DNA of 53,824 nucleotides, taken from Pseudoflavonifractor sp050943825. GTDB taxonomy: Bacteria; Bacillota; Clostridia; Oscillospirales; Oscillospiraceae. The notes under the pieces are model-generated. The model worked only from the letters and a program-made list of their open reading frames with translations. It was not told the origin of the DNA and ran no database searches. The stretch lies in assembly GCF_050943825.1 (NCBI RefSeq), contig NZ_JBMNPX010000019.1:1-53824 (forward strand), given 5' to 3'. The position numbers and the translations under genes are program-made. This document shows, piece by piece, positions 16,701 to 29,100 of this stretch; position 1 is the first letter of the stretch; every line of letters begins with the position of its first letter.

Positions 16701-17053
16701 AGCGCGTCCAGATACCACTGCTGCGCCGCGCCGGGATCGTTGGGCGAGACCGCCCCGCCCTCTTCTCCCTCGCCCAGCAGCTCCAGCTGAGCGTCCGGCA
16801 CGGCCATCTCCACCAGCCCCGCGTCCAGCCAGAGCTGCAGCTCCTCCAGGCTGTCCGCCGTGTAATATCCATCTGCATAGGGCACCGGCTGTACTCCCTC
16901 TGCCGCGTTCAGCGGCATAACGGCAGTCTCCTTCATACGGAACAGATAGCCGGTCTCTTCCCCGGCCTCCTCCAGAGCGGATACCCCGGGGAGCCACAGG
17001 GTCAGGCCCAGGGCGGCGGTCAGGGTGAAGGCCAGCAGGCGGCGCATTTTCAT
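13760..17053 (-). CDS. Secreted subtilisin-like (S8) protease with SLH anchor
   Basis: An exported 1097-residue protein. A signal peptide (residues 1-26) and a pro-region lead to an S8 catalytic domain with Asp139 (VAVIDSGL), His177 (GHGSLVSG) and Ser340 (GTSMSTPMVS), all intact. Next comes a Listeria-Bacteroides (InlB B-type) repeat (GYDFTGWYLTEG), a beta-sandwich region, an X2-like region, and a Gly/Ser-rich linker at about residues 690-710. Another beta-rich stretch precedes three C-terminal SLH domains that bind secondary cell-wall polymers. It is thus a wall-anchored protease. The ATG at 17053 has GGAAGGAG upstream. It lies 75 nt after the giant surface protein on the same strand, so it may process or turn over that protein; this is inference. 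Confidence 0.92.
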   Translation of the reverse strand: MKMRRLLAFTLTAALGLTLWLPGVSALEEAGEETGYLFRMKETAVMPLNAAEGVQPVPYADGYYTADSLEELQLWLDAGLVEMAVPDAQLELLGEGEEGGAVSPNDPGAAQQWYLDALGMDEVWASGLDGSGVTVAVIDSGLVKGHEDLNYTNITGCNFLATEGSVDITDWTDTTGHGSLVSGILAAQTDNSVGVASLADGAELLVLRCFASKDSGTTGSGSVSTILSAIEYAIDQDVDVINMSFGGTNADSLAVLKEPLERAADQGIILVAAAGNDNSTAYRYPAAFDCVTGVGGVGENGTLYANTQRNDSVFLTAPAVSIYNIGYEAENSYRSDTGTSMSTPMVSAMAALAKQVDKAIDNDGFRTLLKASVTDGGEAGYDTSYGWGYLSAAAFVQALTADQTITYDCGGGTLPAEGTWSSAYQIGKGDQVVLPTPAREGYDFTGWYLTEGCAGAPVTAIPAGSVGAVTLYAGWSEQTTPVPEPPAVAEGQESQTGSATPASLDGLTAVQPYTADVSGWFTNAETYALSAAPELGTAELAGNTLTYTPTAGAAGQTVTFTLHGVSGDEKSGDVTVSVTVAALPVSDAKLEQSSASYDLYTQTGGVTVGLSLYGNQLTGAAAGETVLAAGTDYILTDSAIILTHALLSRLGKGAHTLTFTFDNGRTEAAKQAALTVTIADTTPVTPDPGTGGGGGSTGGGGSSGGGSGGGGTPAKEPDLELLESQDGAFRYALTDGTAALTFDEEQLDKLAAGEALLDLSGVEGAEAVSLNGTDAAALTKGVTIRLPSGSAALSPELLASLAETAGEEALTVALCPAENLNAAQQNAVAGGTVYTFAVSAGGSALETLPAPAILTLPWTPEDTSPAVPGMALLAEDGTMTALETSWDPLAATLTAETDAAGLIVLTSEPWLNPFADVSETDWYYDAVGYVCAAGIMEGSGSAFLPEGTVTRGMIAVMLYRLEGEPETGAGQAGFADVAEDAYYADAVNWAQTSGVMNGYGEGIFGPEDPVTREQLAAILFRYAEYRSGGTPETDDTVLEAYGDNGSVSDWACAAMAWAVDTGVINGRAESLLDPSGTAARSEAAAILQRWIGSLSSK

Positions 17054-17093
17054 GGATATCGCTCCTTCCCGGAATACGCCTTTGGCGGGAAGC

Positions 17094-17114
17094 GCCGCTG
17101 GGGCACCTCCCGCC
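17094..17114. repeat. Hairpin between the giant gene and the protease gene
   Basis: GGCGGGA (17094-17100) pairs with TCCCGCC (17108-17114). There is no T run, so it may set the relative amounts of the two messages rather than end transcription. Confidence 0.4.
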
Positions 17115-17128
17115 GAAGGGGCAAATGG

Positions 17129-20100
17129 TCAAATGTTGGTCAGAATGGTGGTGATCAGCCGCTGGAACACCGCGGCCACCTCCGCGCGGGAGGCGTTGTT
17201 CTTGGGCAGGAAGGCGCCGGTGTCCGAGCCCTCCACAATGCCCAGCTGACGGAAGCGCTCCACGGCCTCCTTGGCCCAGCCGCTCACTTCGTCCTCGTCG
17301 GTGAAAGCCGCCGGGTTGGTTAGCTCAGGCAGTTCAATGCCGTCGCTGTCCAGATAGCGGACCAGCATGGTACACAGCTGCTCCCGGGTGATGGGGTCGT
17401 CGGGGGCGAACCGGTCGCCGCCCACGCCCTGAACCACACCGGTCTCCGCCGCCCAGGCCACATAGGGGCCATACCAGGCGTCGGGGTCCACGTCGGAGAA
17501 GGCGCTCTGGCCGCTGTAATCCGCCGGGTCAATACCGGCCAGACGGCCCAGTACCGTCACCAGCATGGAGCGGGTCATGGTGCCGCTGGGGTCAAACTCG
17601 CCGTTACCCACACCCTGGAACAGGCCGCGGGCCGCCGCGAAGGAGATGGCCTCCTCGCCCCAGAAGCCCTCGGACACATCGGTGAAGGTCTCGTCCGCCG
17701 CCACGATGGCATACTCGCCCACTTCCGTGGCCAGGTAGTACACCTTGCCGGGAGTCACCAGACTCCAGGCCACCGGATGGGTCTCCCCGCTCGCGTCGGT
17801 GTACTGCACCAGATACTCGCCGTCCTGGGGCAGGTCAGGGAAGGGCATCAGCATGGCCATAAGGTCATCGCCCTCGCTGAGGGTTCCGGCGGGAATGAAG
17901 ACCTCCATCTTGTTGCTGTACGCCAGGATGTCCATGGTCTCATTGTCCTGAATCAGCCGCTTCTCCGCCCCGTCGCTCAGGGTCTTCTTGTAGGAGGTGA
18001 AGTGGACCTTTACCAGATTGTTCTCCCGGTCGTAGCGCAGGTCGTAGATCTCAATCTTGTTGGAGACGTAGGTGTTCTCCGCCTTCACCTCAATGAGCAT
18101 GGTGGCGGCGTTGTCCCACAGGCCGTCATCGGCCGCGTAAGCCGCGTCGGCCTTGGCCTCCAGCCTGGCCTTCTCGTCCGTATAGGCCTGCTCGATTCCG
18201 GGCAGAGCCGCCTCGGCGGCGGTCTTCTCCGCCTCAGCCTCGGTCTCGGCCTGCTGGCGGGCCAGGGCAGCGACCGCCTCGTCATAGGCGTCCTTTTCGG
18301 CGCCGTCCTCATAGCTGACGGCGGCCCAGGCATCCAGAAGGTCCTGAATATCCTCGCTGTTATCAATCAGTGCCAGGTACTGCGCCCAGGCATTGTCCTG
18401 TTCCACCCCGAGGGCAGCTTCCTGCCAGTCATGGAGTGCCTCGGTGATACGCTGGACCTTTTGGTACGCGGCGTCACTCAGGCTGCTCTCGGTCAGGGCA
18501 ACTTCCGCCGCCTCCACTCGGGCCTGGGCTGCCAGGTAATCCTGGTAGAGGTCAATCAGCGTCCGCATCTCGGCGGCGGTCACGTCCTCCATTGTGCGGA
18601 CCGCAACCTGGTACCAGCCGGAACGCAGGCCGGAGAAAATGCTGGTGGACAGAGAGCTGGAAGCCAGGTCGGAGGTCTGCCAGACCGGCGTGGTCCAGCC
18701 ACTTTCCGCCGGGTAGGTCTCCTCATCCAGCGGGTCAGTCAGCTTGCTCACATCCATGAGCTCCGGCTCCTCTTTTCCTTCCGGAATCTCAACGGGCCGG
18801 GCAATAAACTGATAGGTGCCGTAGTTCAGGCGGCCGCCCTGTGCCTGGGCGGTGATGACGCCGTCCTGAGTGCCGTTGTGCTCAGGCTCGCTCTCAGCGG
18901 TCATGACGATGGCCTCGTCATTTACCGTCAGGGTACGCTGGATGGTCACGTCCTCATTCTGTTTGTCGTTGGCGTCCCGGATAAGCAGGACATAGCTGCC
19001 GGGCACCAGGTTTTCAAAGCTCTTGCTGTCGGTGAGCTCCATCCAGCTTGCGGTGCTGTCTGCCGCCATCACCTGGGTCTTCCAGGTGGCCATAGCCTCC
19101 GCCTCGCGCTCTGCCAGGGCGGCGTTCAGCTCATCCTCCGGCATAATAGCGTTGGGGTCGTCGGGCTCCGCGTCCGGGTGCTGCTCAAAATAATCTTCTT
19201 TGTACTGGTCCAGCAGCTCCTGCCGCACGGCCTCGGCGTCGAAAATCTCCTCCGCCGGGGTCAGCAGAGCCTCATAGCGGCCGGCGTACTCGTTACTGGC
19301 CGGGGTGCTCTTGGTGGCATCGTAGACGCCGCCGGTAAAGCTGGTGGAGTCCACAGTGATGACGCCGTTGTTCCGGTCCTGGTTCCAGGCGTGGACCACG
19401 GTGACAAAGTCCTCGGCCGCCTGGATGGGCAGGCCGTCCACCGTGATGGTCTGGCTGGCTGTGTTGCCCGCCGCGTCCTTTCCGGTGAGGATGTAGCTGC
19501 CGCCATACAGGATAGGCAGACTGCCGCCCACGGAGGTGCGGCCTGCCATCTCTGCGGGTACAAACACGTTATACCCGTTGATAGCCGCCTCGGTGATGGG
19601 GGAGAGATTGGTTTTTTCCTTGCTGATGAGCCAGGAGAGGGACACTGTGCCGTCAATCGCAGTTGTCGCGTTCAAGGTGGCTCTGGGCAGGTCCGTATCC
19701 ACCTGAGTCATCTCCAGCACCACCTGGCTCCAGCTGCCATCCTCGGCAGTCGCCTTCACCAGATAGAAGCCGTTGGCCTTGGCGTCGAAGGAATCCGTGG
19801 TGTCCTTCACGGGTTCCAGCTCGGCCACGTCCAGCTCTGTGCCGCCCTCCTTTGTCTCTAGGATGGTCAGGCGCTGGGCGCTGAAGGTCACGTCGTCCGT
19901 GTTGGAGCTGGCCTTGGCGACCACGTTGTCGCTAGCAGTCACATAGTCGTTGCCGTCCATGGGATTCTGGCTGCCGTTCTTGTAGAAGTCGGCGCTCACG
20001 TCAGGGGCGGTGCTGACGGTGCTGACGGTCACGGTGGTGTTGAACCAGTCCACCGTGATGGTCTGGGTGGTGCGGTTGCCCGCGGTGTCCATGGCCTCCA

Positions 20101-23100
20101 CCTTCAGCGTGCCGTTTTCCGAGACGGTCACGTCGGCCTCCCAGTAGTTGTCGCCGCGCTCGCTGATGGTGGGCGTCACGCCGTTCACCGTCAGGGTGGC
20201 CAGGCCGGTGTCGTCCAGGATGTAGAGGGTCAGGTCCACGCTGCCGCTGCCCGTCTTCAGAGACGCAGTATCAGGGAAGCTGCGGTTCCAGTAGATGTGA
20301 GGCGAGGTGGCGTCGGCCGCGGGTACGGGCGGCTGATTGCCCACAAACTGCTCCACAATCACGTCAAAGTCGGCGGTGGGATTGGTATCTCCGTTGTCCA
20401 GCACGGTGACGGTCACCGTGTGGGTCTGGCCCAGGTCGCCGAAGGTGACTCTGGTCTTCTCGGTGCCGCCGGTGCAGGTGATCTCCCTGGCCTGGAAGCC
20501 GGGGTAGGTGCTGCTCACCCTGATCTTGCCGTTGAAGCTGAAGTCGATGGACTCAGCCACGGTGTCAAAGGTGAAGTAGGCGCCCACCTTGCCGTTGGCC
20601 AGGTTGGACAGATAGGGCCGGGTGGCGCCGCTGCCGGTGCCCCAGGTCATGATGTCGCCGTTGAAGCTCCAGTCCTGGGTGCCCGCCGCAGCGGTCTCGT
20701 CGTACTCGGTACTGTCGGCATTGTAGAAGGTGAACAGGCCGTTGTCCTTGAAGACGTTGATGCCTTCGCCTTCCGCGGTGACCTCATAGGTGATGGAGTG
20801 GATGGTGTTGGTGGCCTGGTCCTTGATCTCCAGGACGCCGGTACCCTCACGGGAGGGTGTCACCACCAGCACGCCCTGGGTGTTGCCTGTGCCGGAAGTG
20901 CCGCTCTGCTGGTAGTAGAGCACGCCCAGGTTCTTGGCGCCGCCCTGGGTGTCGGGCACCTCGGTCACCTGGATGGCCGGGTCCTTACCGGTGCTGGTGG
21001 CGATGGACACGGGCAGGCGCATGGTGTTGCCCATGGCCAGGGTGATCTTGTCGGCAGTGTCAAAGTAGGTCTTGTGCTCCACCGCGGTAATCTGGGTGTT
21101 GTTGCCGGTGTTGTACTCGCCGTGGTCAGCGGTGATGAGTCCGTCGGCGCCGCGGATCATATCAGTGTCTGCGGCGGAGAAGATCTCCACCCGGAGGTTG
21201 AGGCTGCCGGTCTCGGCGCCCTTGTAGACCGACGGCGGCACGGTAATGGTACCGGACACCGTGCGTCCCATATTGGAGGCGATGTCATCGCCATCCTCAG
21301 CGTTGTTCAGCCGCAGGATTCCGTTCTGAGCGTCGGCACTGTTGTCCGCCAGGGTCTCAAGCTGCTCCTGCCTGGAGACGGTCAGGTTGCTGTTGGTGAT
21401 ATCCAGCGGGGTGTAAATCGGGTTGTTGTTCTCGTCACGGCCGCTCTCATAGCTGAACTGGACGTATACATCCCCCGCTGTGGCGCTGCCCCGGTTACCC
21501 ACCTGGAAGTTCACATCCAGAACGGTGTTGCCGCTGGCGTCCACGCTGGCGGAAGAGATGCTCAGGTGCTCAAAGCCCAGCTCCGGCTTATCCTCCACGG
21601 TCAGAACCGGGCCAGTACTGCCGCTGAATGCATCATCTTTAAAGTATTCCTTGTCCTCCGACAGGTCGAAGTAGAATTCGCTGCCCTTGGGCAGGTCCTG
21701 GGTCAGGGCGTCGCAGGTACCCACCAGGCTGACGGTCTGACCGGCAGTGATGTTCTCGGTAATCTCCCAGGTGGCCAGGGTGACCGGGTCTGCGCTTTCG
21801 CTGGTCTTGAGCATCAGCTTCACGGTGATGGGGTTGGCCTCGCTGCCCCGGATGCCCACGTCGCCGACGTTCTGGAAGGAACCGATGGCCTCCAGCCGGC
21901 TGCCTGCGGTGAAGTCATACTCACCGAAGGTCAGGGTTGCGTTGCCCAGCTCCTTCTGGCCCACGCCGTAGCTGATGGCGTAGATACCGGTACCCGGTTT
22001 CTTGGTCTGCGTGCCGTCGGCATACGCCTTCTGAGCCTCCTCGTCGCTCTGGGGGATAAGGACGGTCTGCTGCTGATTGTTTTCGTCGGTATAGGTGTAC
22101 TCCTTGAGGTAGGTGGTGACGCCGCTGGTGAGCACCAGCAGGGTATCCTGGCTCTGGGCGCCATCCTCATTGGCCTGGACGGTCTGCTCACCGTCGCTGG
22201 TTGTGGTACCTGTGTCGGTCTTCTTCTGGCCCAGGGCAATCTGCAGGTCGGAGAAGACGAACTGGTCCATGCCGCCGTCATAGCCGTCCAGCTTGCCCAG
22301 ATAGGCCTGCTCGGTCTCCGAGGCGCTCAGGCCGTCAGCCACCGCGTCCTCATACACCTGCATGTAGTTCATGGCCAGCATGGTGCCCTCGCCCCAGGTC
22401 TGGGACTTGGGGTCCCACTTGGCCAGGTACAGGGCGTTGTTGGTGGTGCCGTTCACACTGGCGGTATAGACGGCGGAGATGTTGCCCGCGCCGTCGGCGC
22501 CGATGGTGACCTGGGACCGGCCGGTGGTGTTGGAGGTGACCTCATTCCCGTCGGCGCCCGTCTGCTTCTCCGGCTGGAAGAAGGGGATGATGGAGCCGGT
22601 ATGAGTCTCTCCGGCGATGCTCTCCAGGTCGGCCTGGGGGATGACATAGGTGGAGCCGTTCATCTCAAAGAGCAGGAACTCCTGGGTGTCGTCGGCCAGA
22701 GTGACCACATCAAACTTCTCGTCCGTGCCGGTCAGGCCGCCCAGCTTGCCGTTGAGGAACTGGAGGTCGGAGAAGTAGGGGTCCTGGTAGGCGGTAAGGG
22801 AACCTCCCTGATAGACACCATCTGTGACGGTATTCCGGTCATAATCCACCAGGGTGCGCAGCAGCAGGGCTTCGCCCCAGGTGGGGTCACCGTCAGCGGT
22901 CAGAGTCTGGAGGTAGAGCCGCCTTGTGGTGAGCAGGTCAGTAGCCTCGCCGACCGTTGTGGTGGTGTTGCCGTCAGCATTGATATAGGTCTGCTGGCTG
23001 GTGGTGTAGGCCACGTAGTAGGTGTCGCCAATCTCGGTGATCTCCATGTTGTCCAGCACCTGGCCCGCACGCAGCTCGATGCCCACGTTCTTGTCGCCCA

Positions 23101-26100
23101 CCACGGCGTGGAGCTCGGTGCCCTCGCCGTAGGCGTCCCACAGGCCCTTCTGATAGGTCAGACGGTATTCCCGGATGGACGCGGCGCCGCTTCCCATGGT
23201 GTCGGGGTAGAAGCTTTCGAGATAGGCCTCGTAATCCTTCTCCAGGCTTGTGGTATCAGTGTAGTGCTGGGCCTGGGCGTAAATGATTACGCTGCCGTCA
23301 TCGCTGCCGCCGGGGAGGTACACGTGGCTACCCGGTTGATCTTCGGTCGGAATGGCGCTGACGGTGGTCACATTCTTCTGGTCAATTGCAGTTTCATTAT
23401 TGTCGCCGGCATTGGTGTCAAAGCTGGCGGTCTTGACCACGGTGTTCTTGGCCGCCGCGTCGGCAATCGCCTGGTTATATGCATTTTTGTCAGTGACGGA
23501 CTGGAAGTATACCTTCCACTCATCATAGACCTTCAGTTTCTCCTCATAGGTCTTCAGCGCGGATTGATACTCCTCGTATGCTGCCTTGTCTTTTTCATAC
23601 TGGGTATTCTCAGCTTCGTATTCCTTCATCTTCGCCTCATAGGCTGCCTCAGCATCCGCATAGGAGGTATACGTTACGACAAAGTAATTTCCAGTTTCCG
23701 TATCAGCCGTAGAATTATACAGCGCCTTTTGTTCCTCTGTCATAGCGTTATATTCATCTGCAGTTACATAGTAGTCCTTCCGCGCAGGGGCTACAGGAGG
23801 TTCTCCGGGGTCTCGTACCGCTTCGGGCTTCGTGGCCACAAAAGCGGCGTATACCTCCTTATAGTTGCTCTCATCCATGTCGTTCGGGCACTCGCTATCA
23901 GGCTTTTTCCCCACAGTAGGGGCAGATCCTGTTACAGTGGCATAGCTCACCCAGGCGATGCGGATGGTGTCGCCATTCGCCCAGCCGGTGAACTCCAGGT
24001 CGCCGGTGCCGTCGTCGTCCACAATGATGTAGGGGGTGGGATCGTCCTCATCCACCGGATTCACCAGGCCGTACTCGTCCACACCTTCGGTGCTGGTCAG
24101 CTTGATGCGGGAGAGCACCAGCATGGAGTTGTCCACGGGGTGAGCAGCGTCTGTACGGCTGATGGTGTAGAGCAGGTAGTTGTCCTCTCCCACGGTGACC
24201 ACCTTGTAGTCATACCCGGAAACCAGACCGTCGGCCAGCTTGAAGGCGTCACCCGAGCTGTTGTAGCCGGAGAGCTGGAAGGGGACCTCCTTGTCGTTGG
24301 GGTCAATAGCCAGAGGCTCCAGGTCGCTGCCTGCAGTGGTGGAATAGATGGTCTGGGTATCCGCCGAGGAGCCGGGCAGGCTGACCTTCACACCGGTGCT
24401 TCCTCCGTCCTCGGACAGCGTCTTCAAGTCGCCTTCTCCACCGTAGGCGCCGTTCAGGGCCGACCAGCTGTAGGTCCATTGGGGGTTTCCTTCGTAGTCA
24501 TAGCCGATGGAGATGCCGATGAGCTCCAGCTCATAGCTGAAGAGGAGGAACTGCACGTTGACACCGAGAGCCGCGCCGAAGTCAAAGGTCCTGAGCCGGA
24601 AGACCTCATAGTCATCACCGGTGTAGTTTCCAAAGGCCATCGCGCAGCCGATGTTGACCTTGATATAGATCTCGGCTTTCACAATCTCAATGCCGATGCC
24701 CGCGCCCACCTGGACGTAGAGCTCCGGCGCGATCTCAAAGCTGCCGAAGCTGGACTTGTTCTGGGAGCTGGACACCTCCACAGCCCCGTAGAGCTTGGTA
24801 TCTGCCAGAGCGGTGAGCTTGATATAGACATCCTGGCCCATGGTGGCGTCACTGGTCTGCTTGAGCACCACCAGCACATCGTCATCGCCGGTAGAGGAAA
24901 GATAGCCCTTCCGGAAGCCGTCCAGCGGCGTATTACAGGCCGCGTCTGTATAGACCTCCAGCAGCACCTTGCCGTCGAAGTCCAGGTTGAGGGCCTTGTA
25001 CTGCGTTTTGCTCAGCACCACGGACGTTCCCTTGGGCAGGTTCACATAGCGGTTGCCCTCAGTGTCTTCCACCATACCCGTTTCTGCCGGGATCAGGCTG
25101 TCCTTCTCCACAGTCTCCCGCTCCACATCGGCGCTCAGACTGAACTCAACGTCCAGATGGACGGTGACATAGAGGTAGATGAGGGGGCAGGAGGTAAACC
25201 GGGCCTTGTAGGTGAAGGCCAGCTCCACGCCCAACGCCGCGGCGAACCGGCTGAACTCGTAGTGGTTGGTCACCGGGTCGTACTTGAACATGAAGGCCGC
25301 GGATATGGAGAATTCCGCCTTGAACTCCTTGGCAGTCACGCCCTCGCCCTGGCCCATCTTCTGGTTGTACCAGTTCTGCTGGTCCTTGGTGGCCTTGTAG
25401 CTGTCATCCACTTCCTGGGCCATGCTTCTGGGATGGGCAATCCATTTAAACATGTTGGCAATGGTCTCGCCGGAGCTCTTGAGGGCCTCGCCCGGGTCGG
25501 TATGGTAGTCGCTGCCGCCGCCGCCGGCGCCGCCGGCGCCGGCGTCACCGTTGGAGTTCCAGCCGCCCATGGGGATGCCGATGGTAAAGCCCACCGTGTC
25601 GCCGTCCATGACGATGCTGGCAAAGTCGGTGACGCCGATCTCCGTGGAGGGCAGGTCCACCGCAAAGTCCTGGTTGAGTTCGGAGTAGGGGAAGTCCACG
25701 TTTTCCTTCATATCAACGCCGGCCTGGGCCGCCGCGTCGCCGGAGCTCATCTCCTGGAGGTGGCGGGCGTCTGGCGTGATCTTGGAGTCCGCCGGGGTCA
25801 CGCTCTCCGGGGCCAGGGAGTCCTTCGTGCTGCCCTCGGACTGGAGGACCACATCTCCGCCGTCAATATCCACGCCGTTGGCCGCGGCGATCTCATCAGT
25901 GGTGGCCTTCTGCTCCTGCACGGCCAGGGCCACGGTGTTGTTGGCGGTGAGGGAGCCCAGGTAGCCGTTGAGCTTGTCAACGCCGCCCTCCTCCAGCACC
26001 ACCTGGCCGTTCTCATAGCCCTTGATTTCCGCAATGGGGATATTGCGCCCCGCCAGGCTCTCTTCGATGATAATAGGCTCTGGATTTTCAAAGGGATAGA

Positions 26101-29100
26101 GCAGGTTGCCCTGGTAATTGGGTGTCCAGGTGTAGGCTGTGCCGTCGTCGTTGAGCTTTGCGGGACTGATATCGCCGCCCAGAGGCACGTCCACCATGGA
26201 ACGGGCACTGGCTTCGGGGCCGTACATCACATGGTTGTCCGAGGAGCGGAACGCTTCCCCGTCTGCGCCAATTTGGGTCATTCCGCTGATGATATAGCGG
26301 TAGGCCTTCTGCTCCTCGGTGAGCAGCTCATAGCTGGTTCCCTCGGTGATGGTGCTGACAAAGGCGGGCAGCACCTGGGCCACAGTACTGGTGTCGGTGC
26401 CCTCATCGGGAATCAGGCTGCGGGGGTTCATGTTGTAGTACACCTTCATGAAATACTGGGCGTACTTACCTTCGCCCAGGGGCACCGGCTGGAAGTAGAG
26501 CTCGTTGTAGCTCATGCCCGGGTCCAGGAAGCCCAGGCTGATATCTTCAGAGTTCTCATCCACGATGAAGTAGCCGGTTTCGGTATTGTAGTAGCCGTCA
26601 ATCATGCCGTTGCCGCTCATGTCCAGGAAGAGCTCCACCTCCGCTATGGCGGCGGTCATGACACTGACGGCGCTGAGGTACTCAGAATCGTAATAGTAGA
26701 AGGTCATGTTGGAGGTGGCAAGGTCGGACACGTTGAGCCAGATCTTCTCGTTGCCGTTGTAGGTGCGGCCGTTGTAGACGATCTTGTCCTCCGCAGGCAG
26801 GTTGAAGTTGATCCACTGGACGTTGGTCAGATCCGCCTTGGTGAACACCGCGCTGCTCTGGGTGAAGCCGGAATCCTTGGTCAGGGTGCCTTCCTTCTGC
26901 TCGTAGGTAATAGTAGCGCCACTGGTCTTCTCGTCCGAGTAGCCGTAGGTGATGCCGCCGTTGGTGCTGGCCCAGAAGTCATTGACGGCGTCCGTGATTT
27001 TATTGGTGTCGATGTTTGCGGTGATGTTGCCGTTCTCATCGGTCAGCCGGGGCACGGAGGGGCTGATATCCAGCACCAGGTTCTGCTTACGGGTCATGAC
27101 CACGTTGATGGTGTAGTCCCCGCTGTTGACCTGTTCGTCGGTCATACCGTTCCACAGCAGCTGAATGTAGTATGTATTGCCGCTGTTGGTGATGTTGGCG
27201 GGCACCACCTGGCCGTCTCTGGTCAGGTAGACGGCATAGCTGAGGCTGCTGTCCGAAGTGGCCGGGGTATAGCTGGCGGTGTTCTGGAGGGTCACCTGCA
27301 GGGTGGTGCCCACAAAGAGCTTGCCGTTGGACACGCCGCCCTGGCCGCTCTGGATGGTGATGACAGGCTTCATGGAGTCATAGACGCCGGAGCTCTCGGT
27401 GAGGGAGGCGGCGCCTTCCGGGGCGGTCTGAGTATTTCCGCTGCCCTCGCCGCTGTCGTTGGCGGTGTGGATCTGCAGATAGAAGTCCCCGCCGAAGGTG
27501 CGGCGTTCCAGTGTTCCGCTCTTCAGGTTGGCCTCCGCGTTGTCCTCGGAGTCATGGGCGTCATGGCGGCTGGTACCCAGCTGGAGCCGGTTCACATTGT
27601 CCGCAATGGACCAGGAACTGTATATCCCGGTGGATTTGGTCCAGCTGATTGACGGGGTAAAATAGCTGCCGTTGTCTTTGACTCTGCTGTCCGTTCTGGC
27701 CCACTGGCTGCCGTCGGCGGTGAGCAGCTTGGCCCATGGATAGGTATACTCCATCCCGTACAAGGTCAGCGTCCAGCCGCTGGCCAGGGAACACGTCCAG
27801 TTGAAGTTGGCCGATATCCCGCAGTACAGCCGCGGATCAAAGGTCAGGGTGGCGGAGCCGGCTCCCTTGCTGCGGTAGGTCCAGATGCCGCCGTCGTAGG
27901 ACTCTCCGCCCGACCAGCCGCTGGAAGGGATGTTCTCGTACCGGCTCCAGCCACCATTGGAGAAGGTGAGCTTGTTGGGGTAATTGTAGCTGAGGGGGGA
28001 GATCTCGCCGTCCTCCCCGCCGATCTGGGCGGTCAGCACCTCGCCCTCGTTCTCCACCTGCTGGCCGGTGACCGCGCCGCCGCCCACAGGGGCCAGGGCG
28101 TTCTCCGACTCGGTGACAGAGCCGGACAGGTCGGTGACGTCGCTCTGGTAGAGGTAGCTGGCCAGGTTCTGCTCCCCGGTACCCTCGCCGCTGTTGTACA
28201 GGGACACCACGGCCTCGGTACTCTCCAGGGTGCATAAGCCATCGCCGTCGCCCTTCAGGTTGGACAGCACCACCTGGAAGGTCCTCTCCTCGTCGGTGGC
28301 CACGCCGTCGTCAATGAGGGGGACCTCAATCACCTGCTCGTTCCGGTCGGCGTAGAACACCAGCGTACCGCTGGCGGCGGCGTAGTCCGTCCCCGCTACG
28401 GCGGTGCCATCCACGGTGGCGTAGTCGATGGTGAGCATGGTCTGGCTGCCGCCGGTGCGCACTACGGTCAGCTCCGCCGTACCGGCGGCCTTGTCCGCCC
28501 GCACCTCGGTAACGGCAAAGCCCAGAGTGCTCGCCTCGGCCTCGTCGTTGTCCACTACCTGGAGGGTCAGGGTGTTGGCGGTGTCGTACAGGGACGCGCC
28601 CAGGTTGTCCACGATGGTGAAGGTACCGAACTTCAGGGCCTCGGCATCCTCATCCTCGGGCACGGTGATCCGGATCTCCTTCACCCACTCGCCCTCGGCG
28701 AAGGTCATGTCAAAGACATAGCCGGAGTAGGGGTCCTCGGCATTCTCAGGGGTGATGCGGGTATAGGTGGGCTCCGCGTTCAGGTCCACCAGCAGGTCAA
28801 GCTCCCCTTCCTCCGCCGGAACAGGCTCTTCCTCCGTTTCCACGGTGTAGGCTACGCCCAGATAGCTGTCGGAGCAGTACTCTACACCGTCCGCAGTGTA
28901 GACGCAGCGGAAGTCGTAGTTCTCCAGGTCCTCCTGGGCCACCACAAAATCCTTGTCCACGGCGCCGTCCACAATTTCCCAGCTGTCGCCGTAGAGCACA
29001 TACCACTGGTAGGACTCGGCCTCCACGTCAATAGACAGGATAACGTCAGTCTCAGCGGCGGTGCTCACCACCTTTACCGGCTCCTCCGGCTGGCTGGGGG

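Noticed and set aside
20297..27652. A 2451-codon plus-strand open frame inside the giant gene
   Set aside because: It is in exact antisense codon register with the giant gene, has an unlikely Gly/Val/His/Leu-rich composition and no ribosome site. It follows from the lack of TTA, CTA and TCA codons.
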